From positions 1 through 20,794 of the forward strand of contig CAZTJJ010000022.1 in NCBI GenBank assembly GCA_964614065.1: a stretch of DNA of 20,794 nt, read 5' to 3'. The notes under the pieces were generated by a model. That model was not told the DNA's origin. It did no database searches and saw only the letters and a list, made by a program, of their open reading frames with translations. Positions 1-6,955 of this stretch are shown here, in pieces. Position numbers and translations under genes: made by a program. This DNA comes from M55B111 sp964614065 (GTDB taxonomy: Bacteria > Bipolaricaulota > Bipolaricaulia > M55B111). Position 1 is the first letter of the stretch. Each line of letters opens with the position of its first letter.

Positions 1-19
1 ACCGCAATAGAAGGTTTTT

Positions 20-48
20 TTGAAGTAATGTTAGTGTGGACTTATAAT
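20..48 (+). promoter_or_regulatory. Sigma-70-type promoter of the S1-kor operon
   Basis: TTGAAG at 20-25 and TATAAT at 43-48 are separated by exactly 17 bases, a near-consensus housekeeping promoter. Transcription would begin near 55, ahead of either possible start of the first gene. A weaker second candidate (CTGACG at 53-58, TATACT at 76-81, also 17 apart) would start transcription only a few bases before the ATG at 92. Confidence 0.65.
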
Positions 49-91
49 CAAACTGACGGCTCAAAGAGAAGTGATTATACTGGTGATAATT

Positions 92-508
92 ATGGAATTA
101 AGACCTGGTGAAAAAGCGTCCGGAGTAGTGAAAGAAGTGAAACAGGATGGTTATGTTATAGAGCTAAGGAACAATGTTAAGGGTTTTGCAACCGATGAGT
201 GTAAATCTGGGGTCGATTCTTCAACTATAAAAAGGGGTACAGAAGTAAAAGTGGTAGTCGATGAGAAAACCGACAGGGGATTTTTTCGGTTAACGGTTAT
301 CGAAGTGTTTAACAAGGATAAATATTTGAAGAAACCAGATAAATATTTGAAGAATATTTCCGCTCAGAATAAATCGGGAGGTGAGGAGAAAGTAAAGGAA
401 GAGCTTTCTGAAAAGTTGACTCAGTGGTTTAAAGAAGCTGATAGGGCGCTCAAATCTATTAAGAAACACCGAAAAGAAAGACTTGATAAAGATTTTTGGG
501 TACCGTGA
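92..508 (+). CDS. Small S1-like RNA-binding domain protein
   Basis: A 138-residue protein opening the kor operon. Residues about 5-71 have the pattern of an S1/OB-fold beta barrel: GEKASGVVKEV, then YVIEL, then IKRGTEVKVVV and a final FRLTVIEV strand. After this come a lysine-rich linker with a seven-residue tandem repeat (residues 76-89) and a basic, probably helical tail ending in DKDFWVP. S1 domains usually bind RNA, but the assignment rests on strand pattern rather than a diagnostic motif. I chose the ATG at 92 because it follows GGTGAT. A GTG at 71 in the same frame would add seven hydrophobic residues (MIILVII). The gene ends 24 bases before korD and shares its promoter. Its relation to the oxidoreductase is unknown. 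Confidence 0.6.
   Translation: MELRPGEKASGVVKEVKQDGYVIELRNNVKGFATDECKSGVDSSTIKRGTEVKVVVDEKTDRGFFRLTVIEVFNKDKYLKKPDKYLKNISAQNKSGGEEKVKEELSEKLTQWFKEADRALKSIKKHRKERLDKDFWVP
317..354 (+). repeat. 21-bp in-frame tandem duplication
   Basis: GATAAATATTTGAAGAA occurs at 317-333 and again at 338-354, identical over 17 bases with a period of 21. It encodes DKYLKKP followed by DKYLKNI in the linker after the S1-like domain. Identity at the DNA level suggests a fairly recent slippage duplication. Confidence 0.85.
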
Positions 509-532
509 TCAAGGCCTTCAGGAGGGGATAGA

Positions 533-763
533 ATGTCGAGGGGCCAAGTCATTGTAGATCGTGAACGCTGTAAGGGGTGTGGGCTGTGTATTAATGCCTG
601 CCCCCGGGACGTACTAGCTTTCTCTGAAAATTTCAACTCCGATGGATATAATTACGTCAAAGTTATGCACCCGGAAGACTGCATTGCTTGTGGGTTTTGT
701 GGAATTGTCTGCCCGGACGTTGCATTAACTGTTTATAAGATCGACGAGAAGGAGGCAGTTTAG
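533..763 (+). CDS. korD: 2-oxoacid:ferredoxin oxidoreductase, delta (2x[4Fe-4S] ferredoxin) subunit
   Basis: A 76-residue bacterial-type ferredoxin with two complete CxxCxxCxxxCP motifs: C13, C16, C19, C23 and C50, C53, C56, C60. It should therefore carry two [4Fe-4S] clusters. In the four-subunit 2-oxoacid oxidoreductases the delta subunit takes electrons from the thiamine diphosphate/[4Fe-4S] core and passes them to soluble ferredoxin in the cytoplasm. The start is supported by a strong AGGAGGGG shortly upstream of the ATG. Its stop codon TAG lies immediately before the korA ATG, so the two are translationally linked. The order delta-alpha-beta-gamma is the usual one for KorDABC/Vor-type operons in anaerobes. 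Confidence 0.92.
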   Translation: MSRGQVIVDRERCKGCGLCINACPRDVLAFSENFNSDGYNYVKVMHPEDCIACGFCGIVCPDVALTVYKIDEKEAV

Positions 764-1819
764 ATGGGTAATAAACAGTTGATGCGTGGTAACGAAGCCA
801 TTGCAGAGTCAGCGATAAGGGCAGGCTGTCGAAACTATTTTGCCTACCCAATTACCCCCCAGGCGGAGCTTTTACAGTGGATGGCAACTCATATGCCTGA
901 AGAGGACAATGGAACTTTTCTCCAGGCAGAGAGTGAAATTGGTGCAGTTAACATGGTTTATGGAGCCGCTTCAACCGGTGAGAGAGCAATGACCTCTTCC
1001 AGTAGCCCCGGGATTAGTCTTAAACAGGAGGGAATTTCTTACCTTGCGGGTTCAGACTTGCCGGCTGTCATAGTAAACATTATGCGTGGTGGCCCTGGTT
1101 TAGGAAATATTCAACCCGCTCAGGGTGATTATTTTCAGGCCACAAAAGGTGGGGGACATGGCGATTACCAATTACTTACCCTTGCACCATCGACAGTTCC
1201 CGAAGCTGCTCAGCTTACCTACGAAGCTTTTGATCTTGCTGATGAATATAGAACTCCGGTAATGGTTTTGGCTGACGGTATGATAGGCCAGATGATGGAA
1301 CCTGTTGAGCTACCTGCGAGGAAGGATTTAAACGAGCTTCCTTCCAAACCCTGGGCAACCTCTGGAGCTAAGAATAGGAAACCTAACGTGATTAAAAGTT
1401 TTGCCCTGGGTGGCGATAAATTAAAGGCCATGAGCGAAGAAAGATTTACGAAATACAGAGTTATTGAGAGAAAGGAAGTGCGTTACGAGGAAATTGGAGT
1501 TGAGGGCCCCGATATTCTGGTTACAGCGTTTGGCACGGTTGCCAGGATTGTTAAATCCACCATTCGATTAGGACAGGAAGAAGGGATAAATATTGGCTTG
1601 TTTAGACCTATTACCCTATGGCCGTTTCCGGGAGATCGGATCGATGAATTGAGTGGGAAAGTTGATACTGTTTTGACTGTAGAAATGAATTCCGGGCAAA
1701 TGGTTGAAGATATTAGATTGTCAGTATCGAAAAATATCAATACGCCTTTTTATGGAGAAATGGCGGGTTGTGTCCCTACGCCCAAAGGGATACTCGAGGA
1801 GGTCAAAAAGCATGTCTAA
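764..1819 (+). CDS. korA: 2-oxoacid:ferredoxin oxidoreductase, alpha subunit (KorA/VorB type)
   Basis: A 351-residue alpha subunit of normal length for the Kor/Vor class. YPITP at residues 28-32 is the conserved pyruvate/2-oxoacid oxidoreductase motif whose threonine contacts substrate and cofactor. QAESEIGA (about 54-61), TSSSSPGISLKQEG (77-90) and RGGPGLGN (108-115) are further hallmarks of the alpha-chain domain. The enzyme oxidatively decarboxylates a 2-oxoacid with CoA to acyl-CoA and CO2 and reduces ferredoxin. Sequence alone does not decide between 2-oxoglutarate and branched-chain 2-oxoacids, and close homologues are annotated both korA and vorB. The start directly follows the korD stop with GGAGG at 751-755. 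The 3' end overlaps korB by eight bases. Confidence 0.92.
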   Translation: MGNKQLMRGNEAIAESAIRAGCRNYFAYPITPQAELLQWMATHMPEEDNGTFLQAESEIGAVNMVYGAASTGERAMTSSSSPGISLKQEGISYLAGSDLPAVIVNIMRGGPGLGNIQPAQGDYFQATKGGGHGDYQLLTLAPSTVPEAAQLTYEAFDLADEYRTPVMVLADGMIGQMMEPVELPARKDLNELPSKPWATSGAKNRKPNVIKSFALGGDKLKAMSEERFTKYRVIERKEVRYEEIGVEGPDILVTAFGTVARIVKSTIRLGQEEGINIGLFRPITLWPFPGDRIDELSGKVDTVLTVEMNSGQMVEDIRLSVSKNINTPFYGEMAGCVPTPKGILEEVKKHV

Positions 1820-2600
1820 TCAGATCGCTTCGGTAAGTAAAGAAGAAAAAAAGCTTGTATTTGGCAAACCTGATGCACTAAATGATGAAAAGTTCAGTTA
1901 TTGTCCTGGTTGTCATCATGGTATTATTAACAGGTTAATTGCTGAAGCTATCGACGAGTTAGGGATTAGAGAAACAACGGTAGGCACTGCCCCTGTAGGC
2001 TGTTCGGTCTTTCTTTATGAGTGGTTTGACATCGACGTAGTACAGCCTGCTCATGGGCGGGTTTCCGCGGTCGCAACGGGGATGAAACGTGCTCGGCCAG
2101 ACCTGACGGTGTTCGCATATCAGGGTGATGGGGATTTCGCATCTATTGGAACGAATAATTCCGTGCACGCAGCAAATCGTGGAGAGAATATCACCGTATT
2201 CTTCATTAATAACACATTGTACGGAATGACAGGTGGCGAGATGGCCCCGACTACTTTAATAGATCAAAAAACAACTACGACTCCGGGCGGGCGGAAGGCC
2301 GAGGACTTTGGGTACCCGATTAAGATGTCTGAAATGCTATCAAAGCTTGATGGACCAACTTACATTACCCGGCAGGCAGTTTACGACGTGAAAACCATTA
2401 AACGTGCGAAGAAAGCTATCAAAAAAGGTTTTAGGAACCAGCTCGAAGGCAAAGGTTATTCTTTAATAGAGTTCCTATCCGCCTGTCCGATCAATTGGGG
2501 GCTAGACCCGGTCGAAGCCATTGATCGAATAAAGGAGGAAGTGGAGCAAGTTTACCCTCTTGGTGATATTCTTGATAGAACCGCGGGTGAAAAAGAATGA
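1812..2600 (+). CDS. korB: 2-oxoacid:ferredoxin oxidoreductase, beta (thiamine diphosphate) subunit
   Basis: A 262-residue beta subunit that binds thiamine diphosphate. GDGDFASIGTNNSVHAANR (about 105-123) followed by VFFINNTLYGMTGGEMAPTT (about 129-148) is the TPP/Mg binding signature of 2-oxoacid:ferredoxin oxidoreductases. CPGCHHG at 31-37 (C31, C34) and the later C64 are positioned like the ligands of the beta-chain [4Fe-4S] cluster. The frame is open further upstream inside korA, but the ATG at 1812 is chosen because GAGGAGGT at 1796-1803 lies at proper spacing and the homologous N-terminus begins here. It overlaps korA by eight bases and korC by four (ATGA), so the three chains are translationally coupled. 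Confidence 0.92.
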   Translation: MSNQIASVSKEEKKLVFGKPDALNDEKFSYCPGCHHGIINRLIAEAIDELGIRETTVGTAPVGCSVFLYEWFDIDVVQPAHGRVSAVATGMKRARPDLTVFAYQGDGDFASIGTNNSVHAANRGENITVFFINNTLYGMTGGEMAPTTLIDQKTTTTPGGRKAEDFGYPIKMSEMLSKLDGPTYITRQAVYDVKTIKRAKKAIKKGFRNQLEGKGYSLIEFLSACPINWGLDPVEAIDRIKEEVEQVYPLGDILDRTAGEKE

Positions 2601-3139
2601 AAGAGTATTCTACGGTAATTTCAGGTTTTGGTGGCCAGGGTGTAATATTGGCAGGTAAGATAATTGCGCGAACCGGAATGGAGCTGGGCTTGGAAGTTAC
2701 CTGGTTGCCTTCTTACGGGCCAGAGATGAGGGGAGGTACGGCCAACTGTACGGCTATTGTATCTTCGGAGTTAATTGGATCCCCCATCGTGGACAACCCG
2801 TCCGCGCTAATAGCAATGAATCCCCCTTCACTAAATAAATTTGGCAATGTAGTGCAGCAGGGTGGTCTGGTAGTTTCTAATAGTGCCTTAATAGAGAGCC
2901 CGAGTGTTAATAACCACGTCGAGTTGATAGAAGTCCCGTTAAATACAATTGCCAACGAAATTGGTAATACAAAGGTAATAAATATGGTCGCTCTGGGTTC
3001 TTGGGCCAGGTTTACCGACGGCATAGATCTCGATGACTTAATGAACGGCATGGAACTCACTCTTACGGATTTAGGTAAAGAGAAGTTTGTAGATGTGAAT
3101 AGGGCTGCTTTAGAAAAAGGTTACAATTTTGTAGATTAA
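2597..3139 (+). CDS. korC: 2-oxoacid:ferredoxin oxidoreductase, gamma subunit
   Basis: A 180-residue gamma subunit, the usual length. The glycine-rich GFGGQGV at residues 10-16 is the family hallmark. YGPEMRGGTANCT (about 40-52) is the second conserved block and lies near the CoA/cofactor region in the family. It completes the alpha-beta-gamma-delta set of the heterotetramer. The ATG overlaps the korB TGA as ATGA. No separate terminator is visible after it, and the Nudix gene follows after 58 bases, so the two may be co-transcribed. Confidence 0.92.
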   Translation: MKEYSTVISGFGGQGVILAGKIIARTGMELGLEVTWLPSYGPEMRGGTANCTAIVSSELIGSPIVDNPSALIAMNPPSLNKFGNVVQQGGLVVSNSALIESPSVNNHVELIEVPLNTIANEIGNTKVINMVALGSWARFTDGIDLDDLMNGMELTLTDLGKEKFVDVNRAALEKGYNFVD

Positions 3140-3197
3140 TTCCTGCTGTACCCTTCCTGCTTATACTAATGTTAAGACAGATAAAGGATGGTATAAA

Positions 3198-3776
3198 TTG
3201 AGTAACACAGAAGAAAGTATTTTGGAAGAGCAAATTAGCTCCAAAGACGTGTTTTCCGGGAAATTGTTGGAGGTTAGCCTGGACAAAGTTAGCCTTCCCT
3301 CAGGGCGTACAGCTCGAAGAGAAGTCGTACATCATCCTGGCGGAGTGGTGATAATTCCAATCTTGGAAGAAAATGAAGGTAATAAAATACTGATGGTTAA
3401 ACAGTTCAGACAACCTATAGCCAAGGCTATTTGGGAGTTACCCGCGGGTACATTGGAGCCCGGGGAAAGCGCGAGAGAATGTGCTCATAGGGAACTAGTT
3501 GAAGAAACTGGCTTTGCCGCAGAAGATTTGGATAAGAAGGTGGAGCTTTATACATCTCCTGGTTACTCGGACGAGGTACTGGCTATCTTCCAGGCTACTT
3601 CCCTGGTTGAAGCGGACATTTCTGCGGAGGAAACACCAGAAGACGAGACGCTTGTCGTGCGTAGTTTTTCGGTCAATGATTTGCTCCAGAGGGCTATTCA
3701 AGGAAAGATTAGAGATGGGAAGACTCTAGCCGGCTTATTCTTTGTTCTCTGGGATAGGTCCACAGAAAAAGAGTGA
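3198..3776 (+). CDS. Nudix hydrolase, ADP-ribose pyrophosphatase type
   Basis: A 192-residue Nudix protein. The box Gx5Ex7REUxEExGU is perfect at residues 84-106: G84, E90, then RELVEETGF at 98-106. Glutamates in this box bind the catalytic Mg. The N-terminal half (GKLLEVSLDKVSLPSGRTARRE, then VVIIPI and MVKQFRQP) matches ADP-ribose pyrophosphatases of the NudF/YqkG group, which split ADP-ribose into AMP and ribose 5-phosphate and clear NAD breakdown products. The start is a TTG: the nearby ATG at 3188 hits a stop within two codons, and AAAGGATGG precedes the TTG. It is the last gene of the + strand cluster and faces the stn operon. Related nucleoside diphosphate-sugar substrates cannot be excluded. 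Confidence 0.85.
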   Translation: MSNTEESILEEQISSKDVFSGKLLEVSLDKVSLPSGRTARREVVHHPGGVVIIPILEENEGNKILMVKQFRQPIAKAIWELPAGTLEPGESARECAHRELVEETGFAAEDLDKKVELYTSPGYSDEVLAIFQATSLVEADISAEETPEDETLVVRSFSVNDLLQRAIQGKIRDGKTLAGLFFVLWDRSTEKE

Positions 3777-3979
3777 TCTCGTAGGAGCACCCAAGCCCAC
3801 TAATGATCCTTGTGCCAAACGCCCACGTCCAGTGCCCATCCAGGATCGGGCAAGGGAGATGGAAAGCTCCTGTGTATAAATAGTTACTAATCCCCAAAGC
3901 CTATTCGGAACAATCTTTAGGGATAGGAAAGAACCACACTACGACCACGGAGAGACCTGGCCGCAGTGTGGATAGAGTC
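3777..3979. other. Convergent intergenic region
   Basis: Short non-coding stretch between the ends of two facing genes. The only convincing element is the hairpin at 3934-3971. GATCCT near 3803 and AGGATC near 3841 could pair across a loop of about 30 bases, but no T-tract follows, so I do not call a + strand terminator. Confidence 0.6.
3934..3971 (-). terminator. Hairpin after the stn operon (- strand)
   Basis: CCACACT at 3934-3940 pairs with AGTGTGG at 3965-3971. Inside, CG pairs with CG and CCA with TGG around a ten-base loop. On the + strand the stem has two A-C mismatches. On the - strand the same positions are G-U pairs, giving an uninterrupted 14-bp stem, followed on that strand by TTCTTTCC. 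It lies just past the last stn gene, so it is a likely, not very U-rich, terminator for it. Confidence 0.6.
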
Positions 3980-6955
3980 CTAGATTATATCTTTCAGTAT
4001 GTAATTGAGCCTGTCTGTATTTTTCATCAAGTCACTCTTCATCGCAGGGGAAAGATCAATGGTCTCATTAAACATGTTCGTCACCGTACCCTCTTTTTCC
4101 AGCCAGGATCGTATGGGAACAAACATGTCGATTCCACTTGTTTCTTCCCGTATTCGAGTGAAATTTACTACCAACTCATAGGATTCAAGGTCTATTTCGT
4201 CAAAATTTGGAACTCGATCCCATATCAGTAGGACTTCTCCGCTACCGAGCTTCTTGTCAATAGGGAGTTCAACTAAGCCATTCCCGTTGGCAGCGACGCT
4301 CGCTATTATCCTTCTATCAGGCTTGCCCCCATCTTCCGGCATCATTACGGCTACGCCACCGTAGGACGGGAGATTAGTTAGTTTGCTTACAAGTTGAGCG
4401 CCATCGCCCACGGCTTTTTTCACTAAAGGTTTGAGAATTGGACTTAGCCGATAGGTGTCTTCTTCAACGTAAACTGCTTCGGCAGAAACCAGATCCGGGA
4501 GGGCGATATTAGATCGAGAAGGGAGGGGGAATTGGGTTGATATGTTGCCACCTGATTGAGATGCAATTTGCTTCAATAGTTCTGCCTCTTCGGATGTGGT
4601 GGATACACCAAGAAGAACATCTATGCGTCTATTCGTTAATATCTTAGGGACTTCCGTCCACTCCACGTCTTTCCAAGAGCTATCGGTTCTACGTTGAGTT
4701 CGATCTATTTTCTTTGACCAGTCCGGTAGCGCGAAAAATTTCCCTTTATCACACAAGTGGCCACCGTATATTGACTTCCTGGCGGGGACCATTCGCAATG
4801 GTCTGTTCCCCTTGAACTGTACTACGGCTGGACAGGTAAGCCCACAGCCAAGACACCGGGTTTCTACCTCTCTATCGGGTTGAAAAGGTCCAGGTTTTTC
4901 TCCTGCTACGACTTCCTGTAATGCCCCGGTAGGACAATGGTCCGCTAAGTCGCCGATCAGGTCGCTGTCTGTCTCGCTCAAGGGACTTTCGAACTTAGGG
5001 GCTACCTCCGTTGAAAAGCCCCGATGGATAAATTGTAGTACTCCTTCTCCGTGTACTTCCTCTGTTATTCTCACACAGGCTCCACAAAGTATGCATTTGT
5101 TGGGATCCACCACGATGTGCGAGTGGGAACCATCGATTTCTTCTTCAAGAAGTTCTCCCTTAAAGAAGTCTTGTTTAGCGTGATAGAGATCTGCGTACTC
5201 TCGAAGTTTGCAGTCGAACCGATCCAAACAGCCACATTCCAAACATCTATTTGCCTCTTCTATAGCTTGACTTTCGCTAAAGCCACGCTCGATCGGGGAA
5301 AAGTTATTTACTCGAGTTTTCGGATCACGGCTTGGCATCTTTACCATTGATTTTTTCTCTTCCTCAATGAAATCTTCCTCGGTCTTTTTATCTTGGTGCA
5401 CGTAGCCAAATGGCATACGGAAATCTTGCGGGGGATCGTAGTGATCTATTTCGTTGTTCAAGTAGGCATTGATCGAGTAAGCAACCTCACGGCCTTGACC
5501 GGTGGATTCCGCAATTGATGATGGTCCAATTGATACGTCTCCTGCAGCAAATACGCCGTCAAAGTTAGTTTGGTACTTCCCGTGATCCTTGATTGTATGA
5601 TCTTCAACCGTGATGCCCTGGTCTTGGAGTAAATCTTCTTCTGGAGCTTCTCCGATTGACATTAATACTGTATCACAGTCGATTTTTTCGGTTTTACCCT
5701 CTATTTTAATTGGTTTTGGTCGGCCTGATTCGTCTGGTTCGCCGAGTTTCATCTTCGCACAGATCATTGATTCCACTTGGGTTTTGCCGAGTATCTCCTC
5801 GGGATTTAACAGAAACCGAAACTTGATTCCTTCCTCTTTTGCCTCTTCAATTTCTGCTTCAGGAGCCGGAGCTTGTTCTTCCGTTCTTCGGTAAACGACA
5901 GTTACATCGGCCCCAAGCCTCTTGGCAACCCTTGCGGTATCCATGGCACATCCTCCGCAACCGATTACGGCCACTTTTTCGCCAACTTCTACGTCTTTTC
6001 CGGAGGCGTGATCCACTAGGAAATCTGTTCCCCCCATTACCCCGTCGAGCTTGTGCCCGGGGATAGGTATCTTCCAACTCTCCCACGCTCCGGTTGCCAG
6101 CAAGACGGAATCATGTGCGTTCCGAAGTTCTTCTAGAGTCAGGTCCTGACCCATCTTTGTTTCAAGCTCCACGTCGATCCCTAAGTCCAGGATCCAATTG
6201 ACTTCTTGAGCAAGGAGGTCGTTCGGCAGTCGATAATTAGGTATACCATATCGCATCATACCGCCTAATTCGGCCATCTTTTCGTAAATTGTTGCGGAAT
6301 GTCCCTCCAGACGTAAAAAATATGCTGCAGTTAAGCCCGCCGGTCCTCCGCCAACAATCGCAATGTGTTTTCCAGTTTCATCAGCAATTTCTGGGGTCCA
6401 TGGGTCCTGAATATCGAGTTCCGCTGCATATTCTTTTAGTTGACGAATTGCCATTGGTTCCTCTACCAGGTCGCGTCTACACTGTTCTTCACAGGGGGCA
6501 AAGCATGCGCGACCGAGGGAGACGGCGAGCGGTGTCTTTTCTTTGATTAATTTTACCGCCTCGATAGGCTCCCCGTTAGCTATATGGGCAATGTAGCCTT
6601 GAACGTCCAGACTAGCTGGGCACTCGATTGAACAAGGAGCTACGCAGTCTCCAGTATGTTCAGAAAGCAGAAGTTCAAGAGCAGTTTTCCTGCCCTCCAG
6701 CACTTCTTCTGTTTCCGTTTTGACCTTCATCTCATCTTGTACGGGTGTATCGCAGGAAGTGGTAATTTCAGTCCCGTTCGAGGTTTCTATCTCCACCAGG
6801 CACAGCCGGCAGCCTCCGTAAGGAAGGTCTAGCTCTTCAAGCTCGCATAGTGTAGGGATGAAAATATCGTTCTGCCTACAGGCGTTCAAAACGGAAATTC
6901 CGGAATCGACTAGATATGATTCGTCGTTTATCTCAATGGATAACTTTTTAGACAT
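3980..6955 (-). CDS. stnA: Large iron-sulfur/FAD subunit of Sporomusa-type bifurcating transhydrogenase (NuoG-GltD fusion)
   Basis: A 991-residue multidomain protein. Order: NuoG-type [2Fe-2S] (C37, C49, C52, C68); GltD/Fer4_20-type cysteine region (C104, C108, C112; C151, C155, C159); FAD site GGGPAG (202-207) and NADP(H) site GCGGCA (332-337) with an arginine pair at 356-357, as in GltD/NfnB; CxxCxC motif (C571, C574, C576, then C582); one ferredoxin-like cluster (C621, C624, C627 plus C674); NuoG-type CxxCx3C (C701, C704, C708, C735); and a shrunken molybdopterin-oxidoreductase-like C-terminus ending in the NuoG-like SWLEKEGTVTNMFNE. No H-cluster motifs and no room for a molybdenum site are present. 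With the two partner genes this fits StnABC, which couples NADH, NADPH and ferredoxin. ATG 6955 (TGATG overlap) is preferred over TTG 6958; GAGGTGG precedes it. Letter assignment of subunits is from memory. Confidence 0.72.
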   Translation of the reverse strand: MSKKLSIEINDESYLVDSGISVLNACRQNDIFIPTLCELEELDLPYGGCRLCLVEIETSNGTEITTSCDTPVQDEMKVKTETEEVLEGRKTALELLLSEHTGDCVAPCSIECPASLDVQGYIAHIANGEPIEAVKLIKEKTPLAVSLGRACFAPCEEQCRRDLVEEPMAIRQLKEYAAELDIQDPWTPEIADETGKHIAIVGGGPAGLTAAYFLRLEGHSATIYEKMAELGGMMRYGIPNYRLPNDLLAQEVNWILDLGIDVELETKMGQDLTLEELRNAHDSVLLATGAWESWKIPIPGHKLDGVMGGTDFLVDHASGKDVEVGEKVAVIGCGGCAMDTARVAKRLGADVTVVYRRTEEQAPAPEAEIEEAKEEGIKFRFLLNPEEILGKTQVESMICAKMKLGEPDESGRPKPIKIEGKTEKIDCDTVLMSIGEAPEEDLLQDQGITVEDHTIKDHGKYQTNFDGVFAAGDVSIGPSSIAESTGQGREVAYSINAYLNNEIDHYDPPQDFRMPFGYVHQDKKTEEDFIEEEKKSMVKMPSRDPKTRVNNFSPIERGFSESQAIEEANRCLECGCLDRFDCKLREYADLYHAKQDFFKGELLEEEIDGSHSHIVVDPNKCILCGACVRITEEVHGEGVLQFIHRGFSTEVAPKFESPLSETDSDLIGDLADHCPTGALQEVVAGEKPGPFQPDREVETRCLGCGLTCPAVVQFKGNRPLRMVPARKSIYGGHLCDKGKFFALPDWSKKIDRTQRRTDSSWKDVEWTEVPKILTNRRIDVLLGVSTTSEEAELLKQIASQSGGNISTQFPLPSRSNIALPDLVSAEAVYVEEDTYRLSPILKPLVKKAVGDGAQLVSKLTNLPSYGGVAVMMPEDGGKPDRRIIASVAANGNGLVELPIDKKLGSGEVLLIWDRVPNFDEIDLESYELVVNFTRIREETSGIDMFVPIRSWLEKEGTVTNMFNETIDLSPAMKSDLMKNTDRLNYILKDII

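Noticed and set aside
1704..1811. 36-codon longer N-terminus for korB
   Set aside because: It lies wholly inside korA; the ATG at 1812 has an excellent ribosome site and the expected N-terminus.
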